Below are positions 13,329 to 25,587 of a stretch of 64,000 bases of DNA, one piece after another. A model generated the notes under the pieces. The model saw nothing but the letters and a program-made list of their open reading frames with translations, searched no databases and was not told the origin of the DNA. Each line of letters starts with the position of its first letter. Position 1 is the stretch's first letter. The stretch is from Stercorarius parasiticus (lineage: Eukaryota > Chordata > Aves > Charadriiformes > Stercorariidae), in the NCBI GenBank assembly GCA_013396915.1, contig VWZL01000594.1, positions 58,093 through 122,092 on the forward strand, in the 5' to 3' direction. Made by a program: the position numbers and the translations under genes.

Positions 13329-13894
13329 CTACCAAATGAACAGCTCAATAAAGGAGAAGCGGGTGTTCAAAAACTCAAGGCGCTCAAAATAATCAAAGTC
13401 CATAATGCAGCCGCATTTGGTAGGCCATGGGACAACATTAGCTCCTAAAATAGCCGTTAGAACTGCAGCGTGATAATATGGAATATTTTTGATCCTGCAG
13501 CTTCTAGATGGGTAGATATAACCAACTCATTCACAGATGCCATTTTTAATAGTTTTTCTTACCTGACATGTTATCAGTTGAGAAAGATGAAGAATACACA
13601 ATCATATTGCTCTTTAATTCATTAACATAGGAGTGGGAGAAGGGAGCTGTTCCAAAAAGAGATTTTACAATCAGAAGTTGTTTGGAAAAGTTGTTATTCC
13701 AGCTAATAAATCCGATGCATTCAGCCAAACTCTGTGATGTTTTACAAGCTTCTTTTAAGTTGAAATTTAAGAATGAAATAAGGTGGGAGAAACAATACCT
13801 TGTGAACTAAAGCTGGAAAATGGATCACTGAGTCTCCGGGACCAGAAATCTGAATCTTACGCTGTGCTTTTGTTATGCCACTGTGTATGACTAT
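13329..13894 (-). pseudogene. Coding-like block of unknown origin, broken frames
   Basis: Three minus-strand open segments follow each other. The first (13742-13894) includes the peptide TKAQRKIQISGPGDSVIHF. The second (13546-13806) includes EACKTSQSLAECIGFISWNN, and on the minus strand it ends near a consensus-like donor, CAG|GTAAGA (about 13557-13565). The third (13329-13526) includes PYYHAAVLTAILGANVVPWP and CIMDFDYFERLEFLNTRFSF, and ends at a donor-like TTTG|GTAGGA. Amino-acid composition is protein-like, and the third segment keeps several CpG-containing codons, unusual in these AT-rich surroundings. The segments lie in different frames. The gaps between the plausible splice points (about 47 and 68 bases) are too small for ordinary vertebrate introns. 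A frame-broken pseudogene or chance open frames fit better than a working gene. Part of the plus strand (about 13310-13440) is also open. I recognise no family. Confidence 0.2.
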
Positions 13895-15180
13895 TTACTG
13901 CCCCATGCCTACTGCATCAAACAGCATGTATCAAAGCACTTCAAAAGAGACAAAAAGAGACATAAAGTTCCACATACTCCCTGAAAAATCTATTCGTATA
14001 AATTCTTTTTATTTACTTTGGAGAGAAAGACTTGGAGGATTGAAGCTTTCTGTGCTGAGCTTAGATCACATCCCTCCTTTGTAAACAGCTGATTCTAATC
14101 ACAATACTTATATAGAACAGGTTTTCAAAGCAATAGCCATTCACGATTTTTTTTCAAGCTGCATGCAAAAATAATGATCCCTGTCCCTCATTCTTAATAG
14201 GATTGCAGATGCTACTTGATGACAATTGCACTTGTCAGTAACTTTTTTTTTTTTTAATTAGTGTTGCATGGTAATAGAAACCTGAACGCGAAAATGTGCA
14301 AAGTTTGTCTGCAGGATTTCCAAAACTTTGTCCATTGTATTGCTGATACAGTCTGAAAGTGAGTCAGGGAGCTGGCTTTTCAAGAAGCATTGGCCCTGTT
14401 CCAAGCCAAGGGACAAACTGCAATCTTACAAACTATGGAAAACCAGTGCTGTAGACACCTCCGAACTTATGCCAAGGTCCAGTTTGAAAAGGAAACTTTT
14501 CTTTTTTTAAGAGTAAAATTTCTGCCTTCCCAGGACCGCTGTGCTTTCACTAAGACTCAAATCGTCAAAGGAATGGTAAAACAATCACGAAGGTGAAAGC
14601 CAAGAGATGGCTATAAGATGCAGCAACAATTGTCATGCGTAGTGACAGTTTCGCTCTTCATGGTTTGGAAAGACTGGTACGCTGCTAAAGAGATGCAGTG
14701 TTTTAAGTCTGCTTTCTGAAGCCACTCTGAATTAGCAGTTATGGGACAGCTCTTTTCTTAAAACATGCTAAATATTGGGGAATAACTGGATGAAAAGTGA
14801 CCAAGAAAGGAATTAATTTTTTCAACATTTGAACTCATTACTTTTTTTCTTGGTAGCCTGTAAACCTAATTAACGCATAGAACTGACTTCGTCAGAGAAG
14901 AAAATGCAGAGATTTTGTTTCCCCTCTTTCCTAGTTCATCAGATTTTGATAAGATGGCCGTAATCAAGCCTAGACTTGACAGACCTCAGATTACAAAACT
15001 CTGGGTGCAGATGTGTGCTTTGATATTTTCCCTAAAAAAATTTTACAATAACACTAGTGAAAATTATGGAGAGGTTAGGGTGAGAAAGTATTTTCCAAAA
15101 CATTACGAGCTCTAGGAAAACACACAATAAAGAGAAGCTATGGGTAGCCTTAAGTATGTCACACGTTGTCACACACGTTG

Positions 15181-15223
15181 ATACAACTTATATAGAAGTT
15201 GTATTATATTTTCATAATATAAT
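15181..15223. other. Two adjoining perfect stem-loops
   Basis: ATACAACTT pairs with AAGTTGTAT around a 6-base loop (15181-15204). ATTATATT pairs with AATATAAT around TTCAT (15203-15223). They share two bases. Directly upstream lies a short tandem, TGTCACACGT/TGTCACACACGT. The stems are only 8-9 bp, so no function is claimed. Confidence 0.6.
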
Positions 15224-16862
15224 TTACAGCAGCAACTGTCACGTAAACCCAAATTTTTTTGTGGTTGCCGGTTTTTTGTCACAGACCTTGAGCAAGGGGC
15301 TGAGGGGAGCCAGGAAAACATGGCTCAAAATAGTTTAGTTATGACCCTCCCAGGCACAAGAGATGAAGTGATTAGTATTAGCCGTACTGTGCTACAAAAT
15401 CTTTTCAATAAGAGAGGTAACAGAAGCAGGTTCCACCATTAAATGTAAATCTCAGGGAACAAGGGAGCCTTTAACAGACTCTTAGTTCCTTGTAGAGACA
15501 CGTAGTTGCATGACAATTCGGTCCTTAATTTCAAGAACAACCTACTGGTTTCTCCTAGTTTCATTCCACTGGTCCGGAGGGCTTTTCTACAAAGGTTGGA
15601 GACGAGACAGAAATAAAATAAAAATATAAAAATCATTCTGATTGCAAGTATAACCGAGGGACAACTCCGTTTCAGAAAGCCTTGAAAGGCATTAAAATGT
15701 TATAATGAGATTTTTTCCCCCCCTCCTTATACAACAGTGGATAATCCTCTGAATTACAAGTCTCTTTTTACATAGAGTCATAAATTACCTTGTTAAAATA
15801 TTGATAAAGTCAGACCCGGTTAGTTCAAGCTAGTTTTGCTTCTCATTAAGATTTAACAGAGGCTGAAGCATTTATGGTATAATGTCATGCAGACTTTGGG
15901 ACACAGGGAATACAGAAAGCATGAACTAGGTGGGAATACCACAGCAACTGAATTGCATTAGAAATAATGGAGAATATCTGCTGGGGAGAAAACAATTTTC
16001 TCTTGGGCTAATGGTAACGGGATGGAGACACGGGCAGCAAGCTTCCCCAGAGAGTTTACATGTGAGTAAGCCTTTGGTGGCCCCTTCTCATTGGCCACCT
16101 TCTTTGCCCAGTGGGTGCCACCAGAACACCTCCCTGCACACCACGCATGCCTCATGGGGCAAATATGACCTCCTGGGCTGCCCATTTCAACTGCATCCAT
16201 CCATCACGGCTTGGGGTCTAGGCTGCTCAAACGGACAAATTGTAAATCTAAACATGCTTTTAAATCTATTGTGAAATAAAGGAGTAGTTCAATGTAACTG
16301 CATTAAAAAACACTTTACAAAGTCATCACTTTGCAGACTGGCAGTACATGCACTGTAGCTTTAGATCAATATAAGATCCAACTTTATTTAATCCAGAAGA
16401 AACACCAGCTTGCAGTAATTGTGACAACGATAACAAATGTGTTCTTGAGAAGTGTTGAAAAGAAGTGACTGTTTCCAGGCAATTGTAAGTTGTCTATACT
16501 ATCAGAGACTGCAGACTAGCCAACAGGAGCAAAATATCTTTTGAGTAAGAAGTTCAATGAGGAAAAATAAGCAAAAACATTCAAGAGTTCAGATCTAGTC
16601 CCAAGATATTCAGCTGAAGCATTACTATGATGATGGCTCTTATTTACTATCAGGAAATCGTCTAATGTGAGACTAAGTGACAAAATACAAACTTAAGCAA
16701 AAAATATCAAGTTTTTCTTTCTTATAGAATCCAAGTTTCCAATGATTAATAAAGATGTTCACAAGTAAATTCTTTATTACAAAATACCTAGGTTGGAAAA
16801 TCCAAACAATTGCAGCTAAAAAAACCCTCCAACCACACTCCTACAACACTACATCTCTTGAC

Positions 16863-16883
16863 AAAAAAAAAAAAAAAAAAAAN
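16863..16883. repeat. Poly-A tract with an ambiguous base
   Basis: About 20 consecutive A residues end in an N at 16883. The N most likely reflects sequencing uncertainty at the homopolymer. No LINE body precedes the tract, so it is not an obvious retrotransposon tail. Confidence 0.9.
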
Positions 16884-19212
16884 CTAAAAATACAAACCAA
16901 GTATTAAGAATAGTGGATAAGAGAACCTTCTGGTCTACTTTGTGATCATGCATTATTACACCAAAGTAGTTGCAAAAGCATGGGAACATCAAGAAGGGGA
17001 AGAGAAACATTCTTAGTAATGTTATGATTATAGTAAAACGATAATTAAATTACAGAGGGAAATGGCAAATACTTTCTTTACCAACAGGCAAGTGGAAACT
17101 ACAGAAATATTTATTTGGAATTAATTTATTGCATTTATTTAAAAACAATATTAGGTAGAACAAATTTTCTTAGTATTTCTGTGTTCTTGGAAAAGACACT
17201 TCTTTCTGTGTTCTAGCAATGGAGTCAAATGTGCAGAAAGACTTACACACAGTGTTTTAAAATTAGAAATACTGTGATCACACCCAAGTTTGCCTGTTAT
17301 GGCCAGTTACAGATCTATGGTAAAGAGCATATATGTACATTGGGAGTTTCAGGGGTTGCTTAAATGAAATGACACAGCTCCAGGAAGACAGATGCTTTCC
17401 CTCCAGCAGAAAAGTCTGCTTCCTTTCTGAAATGACAAAACCAGAATTTCCCTGATCATACATTTATCCTTCAACCATCCTGTTTCCTTTTTACCACCAG
17501 AGAAGATGAACACATCCTCCCATAAAAGCAGACTACACCATCCATCTGACTAATAATTAAAGAGCAGATAAATGGTTCCTTTTTTACTGTACTTCAGAAC
17601 CAGAGTTCTTAAAAAAGTAAAAACCAAAGAATATAACTCATATTGGGCATACTAAGTCCAATTACATTTAAAGACATTTCTGGGCCTTAACAGCAGAATT
17701 AAAACATAACTCTACAACCTGTTCCACAAAAGGGACTTGATAATATATCTCCATCATTTCCGAGTGTGGCAGCACTGCACAGCTCTACAGAGGTTAAGAG
17801 AACTAGAGACTAAAATTTTCCAAAGCCTCCTTAAGCAAAAATTTACACTGTTGCTATGGTTTAACTGTGATGAGGTAAGGAAAATTTTATGGTGACACAG
17901 GACTTGTCACTTGCACTCTTACTTCTGACAAACACAGAGTGTATAAATAGTAAATAAATCACAGGTCTCCATTATTTATCATGCAGCAACCTGGAATTTC
18001 CTTCTCTGACATCAACAGAAAAGCAACTGAAATATTCACAAGTGTCCCAGTTTACAATATTCACTAAAACTGTAGTGTATAACTACAACTGCAACTGAGC
18101 TCTGCTGGTCTTGCAGAGAAGGTGCAAGTCTTGGTTTGAGGAATCCCTGCTCCCTCAGAGAGGAGCAAGGCAAAATCAGAGGAAGGCTGTTCTCCATGAA
18201 GGCGCTACCACCCAGCTGTTTTGCAGTTCCTCTGGTTTTACTGGGTAGTACGGCACTGCCACGGGGCTAAGCTTTCTGAAAAACCTCTGCCTGGTATTTT
18301 GGACATTGAAATAAAACACAGCAGTTTCACTACCATTACAATTTACATTCCTGTCGAAATGTAAACGGTAACATGTTTGGAAGCAGAGGTCTGGCCTCAT
18401 CAAGAAACGCGCAAACATATGCTAAGCAGTATGTATGCATGCACACGGTAAAGGAAGAGATGTCTAAACCTTAGTTAGAATACATTCCTTATTTGTGTCT
18501 AAAACTGTGGCTGCGTGATGGGATAGAAAGTCCAGTGGAGATTCTGAAGTAGCTACAGGTCTATACTTGAATAAAATATTCCCCGAAGTTAAGGCATTAT
18601 TCAGAATTAGGTTATCTGATTGAGTGAATGGTTTCTATCACTTGTTTGAGAAGAAGGCACGAGAGATGTAGTATCAACTGTTTCTTACTTTTTTGTAAAC
18701 CAAAAACTGAACAACCATCCCCTTCCCAACTGTGAGTGAGAGAGGAGAAAGAGGGAAGAATGCTAAGTGGCAAAAAGACTCTGATACTGAAATACAAAGT
18801 AAATATAGAAGCTCAAAGATAATTGAAAAGCATCCCTTTGTGAAGTTCTATATTAAGGCTACAAATGTGGCCTCAAGGAAAATAGTGAAAGGTCCAATAA
18901 ATTGCTACAAGATACACTAGAGAAGTTAATGAGCAAAAATGATGTTATCACTGTCAAAATAGATTGCTACTACTTAGATGTAATTAAGCGAAAAATTCAG
19001 AGAAAAATTATTCAGATTTATGAGACAGACTCATTAAAAAGTTGTGAACAACGTGCCAAATTAGATAACAAAAATTACATTAAAATACTGAAAATGCAAT
19101 GTTTGTGGGTTTTGAGAAAATAAACTATCACTGAGGTAATATTCAGAAATGCATGTTCCTTTTACAGTGTCTTTGCCTACTGGTTCAGGCTGCTACTTGC
19201 TAAGTGGGATGA

Positions 19213-19213
19213 N
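19213..19213. other. Single ambiguous base (N)
   Basis: An isolated N lies in otherwise ordinary sequence (GGGATGANAATAAA). It is a base-call ambiguity in the assembly, not a feature of the genome. Confidence 0.95.
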
Positions 19214-21654
19214 AATAAAACCTTGCCTTTACAAATTATCCGATGGTAGCAAAAGAGGCAAACTCTTAGATCTAAATAAGAGAAAGACATATGTTTGTAG
19301 CTGAAGAGCAGTGAGGCAGATCTCAAAAAAGATTAGGAAGCACTAAAATCCCAGAGCTGTCCGTAGGAGGTTGTTGGTATTAGAAGTCCCATAAAGCAAA
19401 GCAGATGATGTTATGGGACTTCTGCTGAATCGTATGGGGAAACCAGGCCTCTTTCATATAGAATCTGGTTAGACCAGAGATGGTTAAAAAAGAAAGGACT
19501 AAATTAAAGCTTGAAGTTTTTGCATATCCTACTAAATGAAAATGACAAAATACTACTGACAAAGTTCCTTCCAGAAAGAGCAAAGATCTTAAAAATGTAT
19601 AATGTGATGTCACTTATTCCGCTTCAGCCTTTTTAGAAGCAGCTTATTTTTTTACCTTGGTTATCCATATCTAGCACAATGGCTGGTGTAAGGTTGGTGC
19701 ACCTGCAAGTCCCGCTCTTAAGCCTCCCTTTTTGGTCCCTGGACAGACTGACTGTAAATCTGTGACTGTTCTTAACAACCACGATGACTCCCAGACCACC
19801 TAGTAATGCAAATTTGGTAAGCACCTGACATGAGTCCAAGACCACATTTTAGATTGAATGCAGAAGAAAAGGTAGCTTTAACATCTTTATACGCCAGTTA
19901 AGGTCAAGCCATGCCTTAACCCACAAAAGGCTGCCCAATGTAAAATTAATCTGTCACGACTATTTGAGTCAGTGAGTTTACACTGGATCAGCACTTTGCC
20001 TGATATAACTAAGACATTTCTGACACACTGCTACAGCTTTTCTATCTAGATGTCCACAGTTCAGGATCTGTTCGGGCAAGGACATTTAGCTCCAAGTGTT
20101 GGCCACTTTAAATATGGAATTTTCCTTCACTGGTCACTGTCACCCCCAAACCACTCAATTTTCTGTCTTCCAGAGACAAGGAACTGCAAATGAATAATGA
20201 TTCACCATTCAGTTCCCCCCAAAGGATTTAGTGTGATGAGACATGTAGGGGCACTAATAGACTGTGAAAGATGTGCGGGCTAAGCTAATTGAGTAGTATT
20301 GATCCACTAGTGCCAGGGAGATTATCATGCGAGTTTACTTGCCTAGCTGCAAAGTCTTCACAATATGGAAGACTTCAGATGAAGTGAGTGAATCGGGGAA
20401 AAAAAAATTCAACCCTCCAACAACTCTCAACCATGCACTTAGAAACCCTGTTGCAGTAATACTTAACACACACAGCACATAGCCTGATTTATCTTTGGAG
20501 CTTCACAAATATTAGATAATTAATTTTTCACCACTGTAGTTTCACTCTACAGCACATCTTAATTTTTCTTTATAATTGAAGCTAAAGATTTTAACCGGCA
20601 CAGAACTATATACTATTTCTAAGGAGAAAGCTCCATGACATCATCCTACTTAATTTGTATCACACCACAACTAAAAACTTAACAAAAATGGATAGAGGAA
20701 ATATGCATATTTATAGAATGAACTACAATCACTTTTCTGATTACTATTTAAAATAAAATGCATGTTGACAGTCATAACAGTCAGTAATCCTGTTTTACTG
20801 GAAGTTTAATGAGGGATTTGTGGTTGAAGTTGGTACTTCTGCATTGCAGCCGGTTGAAGCGCTAAAATGTCAAGCACTGACTGATTGCTGTCTAATTACA
20901 GACCCATAAACAACTTTATATGGCTACAGAATTACTCCCCTAGGTCTTCACAGTGTTGCCATCAAGACTAATTTCAAGAGAGGTGCTTAACTTGTGCACT
21001 GTATTTGACATAAAATTTTCTTGTTGGAAATTTTGGCATTAGCATTGTTTAAAATCCAGATGAAGCTTTCCCAGCTATCTTTGCAGCAAAAGTTTTGTCT
21101 CTTGCCTCTAAAAATTATTTTTATTTATAGTCCTTACTTGCTATTGAAGCTGAAAATTGTATCAAGAGACACGGTGGTTTTGTGACCATGTAAATGTTAG
21201 CTCAAGACAAGAAAGAAATCATCAATTCACTGCAACTCAGTTGTGAAGGGGTAGAAAGTTTAGTGTGTATGCTCAGTGTGTCACCTCTTATTCAAAGCAT
21301 TCAAAAAACCCCCACATATCATATAATTATTTACAAATGTATTTATCCTTGTAAGGGTGCAAAACCCTTCTGAGCCTTTTTGAAATTATACACAATGTTT
21401 ATCTCTTCTACAATACAGCAAATGGGCAAGGCAAAGTTCGAACTGTGTAAAATCATGACTCTTGCCTCCAGCATGAAGGTGACGTAAAAGAGGAAAGAGA
21501 TAAGTAGAATGAGCGAAGAGTGAGAGAGAGGTAATTGATTTTTTAAGGAGGAGAGGAAAAAGCTAGATGTTTGTTTCCAATGGCTTGTTTTTGGAACTGT
21601 CTTATGAAATCTTTGCCTATGGCTTTAGATTACCTGATTTCCTGAAATATCTAA

Positions 21655-21968
21655 ATCACAGAATGGTAGGGGTTGGAAGGGACCTCTGGAGATCATCTAG
21701 TCCAAGCCCCCTGCCAGAGCAGGGTCACCTAGAGCAGGCTGGACAGGAACGCATCCAGGCAGGTTTTGAATGTCTCCAGAGAAGGAGACTCCACCACCTC
21801 TCTGGGCAGCCTGTTCCAGTGCTCTGCCACCCTCAAAGAAGTTCCTCCTCATGTTGAGATGGAACTTCCTGTGTTCAAGTTTGTGCCTGTTACCCCTTGT
21901 CCTGTTGCCGGGCACCACTGAAAAGAGCCTGGCCCCATCCTGCTGGCACCCATCCTTTAAGTATTTAG
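21655..21968 (-). mobile_element. CR1 LINE 3' fragment, 5'-truncated
   Basis: On the plus strand, TCACAGAATGGTAGGGGTTG followed by a 'GGAAGGGACCTCTGGAGATC' stretch is the reverse complement of the CR1 3' end. The rest matches the familiar CR1 3' region: a block equivalent to 'GGGCAGCCTGTTCCAGTGCT', then 'TTCCTCCTCATGTTGAGATG', ending near CCTTTAAGTATTTA. The element reads on the minus strand and covers about 0.3 kb, typical of 5'-truncated CR1 copies. It is moderately young in look and holds no usable reverse-transcriptase frame. Open frames over this interval are by-products of the element. Confidence 0.93.
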
Positions 21969-24900
21969 TATTAGTGTTTTATTAATGACGATACAGACAA
22001 GCACAAGTTCATTTGGACCAAAATTAATAGAGGATTGGTGTGCCATCAAATTCTGCAAATCTAAATTGCTCCCAAGAACATAAAAAGCAGATTTTAGTAA
22101 TAAAATATTCTCTTATTACTCACACATATTTTAATAACATTGTAAGTTATTAATATAATTGGTATGACTCTTAATATCTTACCTCTGTTCTTAAACCAGA
22201 ACATGAATTTAAGTGAAAAATGACACACAGTGGTGCATCTGTCTTTAAGGACACTTCTTCACCTGTTTTACACTATACAGACTGAATCATTGTTCATTAA
22301 CACATTGTTATTTATTTCTTAATGCCTTATTAAACAGCCTATCTCATTACCTAATTATATCAAACATATTTTAACACCACCACACTGTGAGGTCAATTCA
22401 AGATTTTGTTAAAACAATACAAGAGTAAAGTATATGTTTTCCTTGGTGTATACTTTAAAAGCCAGTCTCAGGTTTGTTTGATTATTTTGTGTTTTGTGCA
22501 AATAATCCATTACGCTCCTAAGGAAAATTTCACATTTCCCAAAACGCTTTCAACTAATCTTTTTAATCTGAAAATGTAAACTTAATTTGAGAAGTGTATG
22601 GTTTCAGTACCACTGCTGTGTATAATGCATTTCCCTCATATTGAAAATGATTCTCTCTCATTTTTCTAATAAATAGCCGATTATATTTATTGCATATTAC
22701 ATTTTTGTTTGTGTCTCAGCATATTTTGCTTCACATAGAAATAACAACATTTTCACTGCCCTTTTAAGAGCTCAGTACATTTTCTTAAGAACTTGGTTGA
22801 CTGAACAGCTTAAAAAAAATGTTGAATATTTGAAACATCTAGCCATTCCCATTGCATTCTGTACTGCTGAGTGTCCTGTAAATCTACAGTTTTCATTGTA
22901 AATTTGCACAGTTCAGTAAATCTTTAAAATTATACTCTTATGTTTGCCACTCTTTTCTGCTCCCCCTAAAAGACTGCACTACAACTCTCATAAGAAAACA
23001 CAACTGGTCTTGACTACTAAGCCCACTAAGACCGCTTTGCATAGAGTAGTAGCACTGGTGCCTGCAGTGCTGTCACACTCCTATTTTGGTCTTATTCAGC
23101 GTGTTTTAATCCTGGCAGCTTGACTGCACTTTTGTTTAGACCTAAATCACATACCTCTGTGGTCCTTTGCACAATCTTATTCTAAGCTTGTATATATATA
23201 TTAAAGGAACACTTTTTTCCCCTCCGAAGATTTAAAATCACATTGGTTTTGTGACTGACAATGAAGCTGGTTAAACAAGTTTCCCATCTGTCTGTCCCTT
23301 GACTGCTCACTCCCATCTTCACAAGTGCCAAAATTTCTCTCTACCTGAGTTGTGGTATTATAGTTTATGGCACAGCTACTCTGTAAAACCAATCCTTGAT
23401 TTGCTGTTGATTAAAAGTAAACTTGAAAATTATTTAAAAATGAACCCATTGAATCTGTACTGTTTTTGTGAAATTGAAAACAGGTGTGAAAAATGATCCC
23501 ATAAAGCATTGTATGGGCACGTTTGACAGTGTGACAGCATCTTTTCTATATCAAAATGAATAAGCTTCTGATTACCATTTTCTACTATGGCCAATGATAA
23601 ATGCATAATTCTATCATTTATCCTTACTTACATCTTCTTTTGAAAGGTTACATACAAATAACACTTCATATTTAAAATTTTCTCCTTGGTCAGACAACGC
23701 AGAGAAACATTACTGCCAATAATAAGCTATTCAACAAAAGGGCTTTTAAAGCTAATTTGTGGAGTTATTTAAACGCCGTAGTTGTTCTTTTCCTAAGACC
23801 AGAAATGTGAACTCACTGGTTTTGCTCATCCTACACCAGAAATATATAAAACCAACCTGAAAGCATACCATTATCATAGATGATACTGTTATCACAGGTT
23901 CAGGTTACATTCTGAGTTTTACTCTTTTATTCAAACATTTTAATTCAGCCAGACTATGATTTCTGTGCCTCCAACATTTGGAAGCAGATATGCACTTGTG
24001 AGCTTGAGTTTTCTTTCTCTCTTCTATTGTCTCATCTTCCTCACAACTTTTGCAGTTTTTCCTTCCTGCTTGCAGGGATTTCCTTGGAGTATGCCTCTTC
24101 AACATGCTGCTGAAATATCCATAAAGCTGGAGCTTCACAAATTAGTATATAAATACACATATCATCTTTATGCTCTGCATATCTGTTTTTGAAATTCAAA
24201 GAAATGGCGTGGTAAAATCCTGTGAGGAGTACTGCAATGACCCCTTCTCCCAAATACTGTCATCATAACTCCTCAGCACTGATTTGCTGCTGAGTTCTGT
24301 ACCATAGCATGATGGAAGAATTTTTGTTGCAATAAAATGTTCTTCATCCTAGGTGATACAGAATCAAATTTTACTCATTAATATCCATTTAGATTCCTCT
24401 CCCTCAGAGTTCTTTTCACTTCCATTCTTTCCTTCTCTGCCTGTTTTGCCTCCTGTAACCCTTTTTGCACCTGACCGCAAGCTAGACTACGAAAGATTTA
24501 GACAAGCCAACAATGGACAAGGTCGCAACTTGTTTTCAAATGCCCAGCCCTGGAGAAAATCCATAATCCTTAATTAGGTACTGTATTCCTTATTTAGTTC
24601 TTCGGAGTGCTTTTCATAAATGGCCTGCTGAAGGGGGAGGTAGTTGCCTCTCTTACTAGAGCTGCTGACTCATACTAGTACCCCAGGTCACTGCATCATC
24701 CCTGGCAGGGGAGAAACAACCATCAGCTCTTGGAGAGCAAAGCAGAGGCCTCTCACTCTTGGTGCAAAACAGGAGGAGAAGGGGAAGGTAGACACGTAGG
24801 GGGTTATTTTTTAAACAATATTGATTTCACACCTGCGGCAGCGGCGCGACCAAAGTCACTCATCTCCAAGGCCCTACTAAGAGGCCTCTCTGGTACTGGC

Positions 24901-25529
24901 AGAGAGTCAGGGAGAGCAGAACACTCACTGCTTATCCTGATGATGCTGTGCCACTGCGAAAAGAGAGACTTATGGGTTCAGAAAGAACACCAGTGATACA
25001 AAGCATAATCTAGGACCTTTGAGGTGAGGGCACTCATTAGACATTAGTCCTAAACTGGCATTATAAAGAACAGCAACTGACTAAACCAAGACACTGCATT
25101 TGAGCACACTAGAACTAGGTGCAACTGAGGAGAAAACAAGAACGGGAAAGGGCAAGAGAGGAAAAGTTTGAACAACAGTATGGGTGTTGGGATCTTGATT
25201 CTACCTAAAATGCTCCTTAAAATACCTATAGCCATGATTTAATGACAACTTTCCTTTTGTTCCTCATGCTTACAATCTACTTATGTCCTGTGCAGGTCAT
25301 TTGGATTACCAGTAACAACTTCTTCTCCATCATGGTTGCCCATCGTCATATTCTTCAGTTAATTTCTGTATTTTCCCCAATTACTGACAAATATATTTGA
25401 CTACATTTAACTGTTACATCTCTTGTTGATTTCTCACTAACTTGTTATTTATTTGAGGCAAGTGCTATGCCTCTGAGCAGACATACGTCTTCCTTATATT
25501 ATTTCTATATGTGAGGGTTTTTTTCTGCT
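21969..25529. other. AT-rich unique non-coding sequence
   Basis: No gene or repeat is recognised. At 24640-24960 there is a locally GC-richer patch with a tiny CpG cluster (GCGGCAGCGGCGCGACC, about 24836-24852). It is far too small to be a CpG island. Open frames at 23905-24253 and 24730-24996 show no domain. Confidence 0.5.
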
Positions 25530-25587
25530 TTATGGTTGGATTCAATGATCTTAAGGGTCTTTTCCAACCTAAATGATTCTATGATAA
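25530..25587 (+). mobile_element. CR1 LINE extreme 3' end
   Basis: GGTTGGATTCAATGATCTTA, followed by 'AAGGGTCTTTTCCAACC' and a tail 'GATTCTATGAT', is the diagnostic CR1 3' terminus on the plus strand. Only about 58 bp remain, so this is a very short 5'-truncated insertion or the surviving end of an older one. Confidence 0.88.

Larger units (their letters stand above)
13895..21654. other. AT-rich unique non-coding sequence
   Basis: No gene, RNA or dated repeat is recognised. A slightly GC-richer patch at about 16015-16235 carries overlapping open frames on both strands without domain resemblance. An A-tract with an adjoining N (16863-16883), an isolated N (19213) and a pair of small hairpins (15181-15223) are listed separately. 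Open frames at 18732-19123 are lysine-rich because of A-rich composition and are not convincing. Confidence 0.5.

Noticed and set aside
16015..16235. GC-richer patch with overlapping open frames on both strands and a GGTGGCC/GGCCACC stem
   Set aside because: No splice context, domain or repeat identity. Openness on both strands argues for composition effects.
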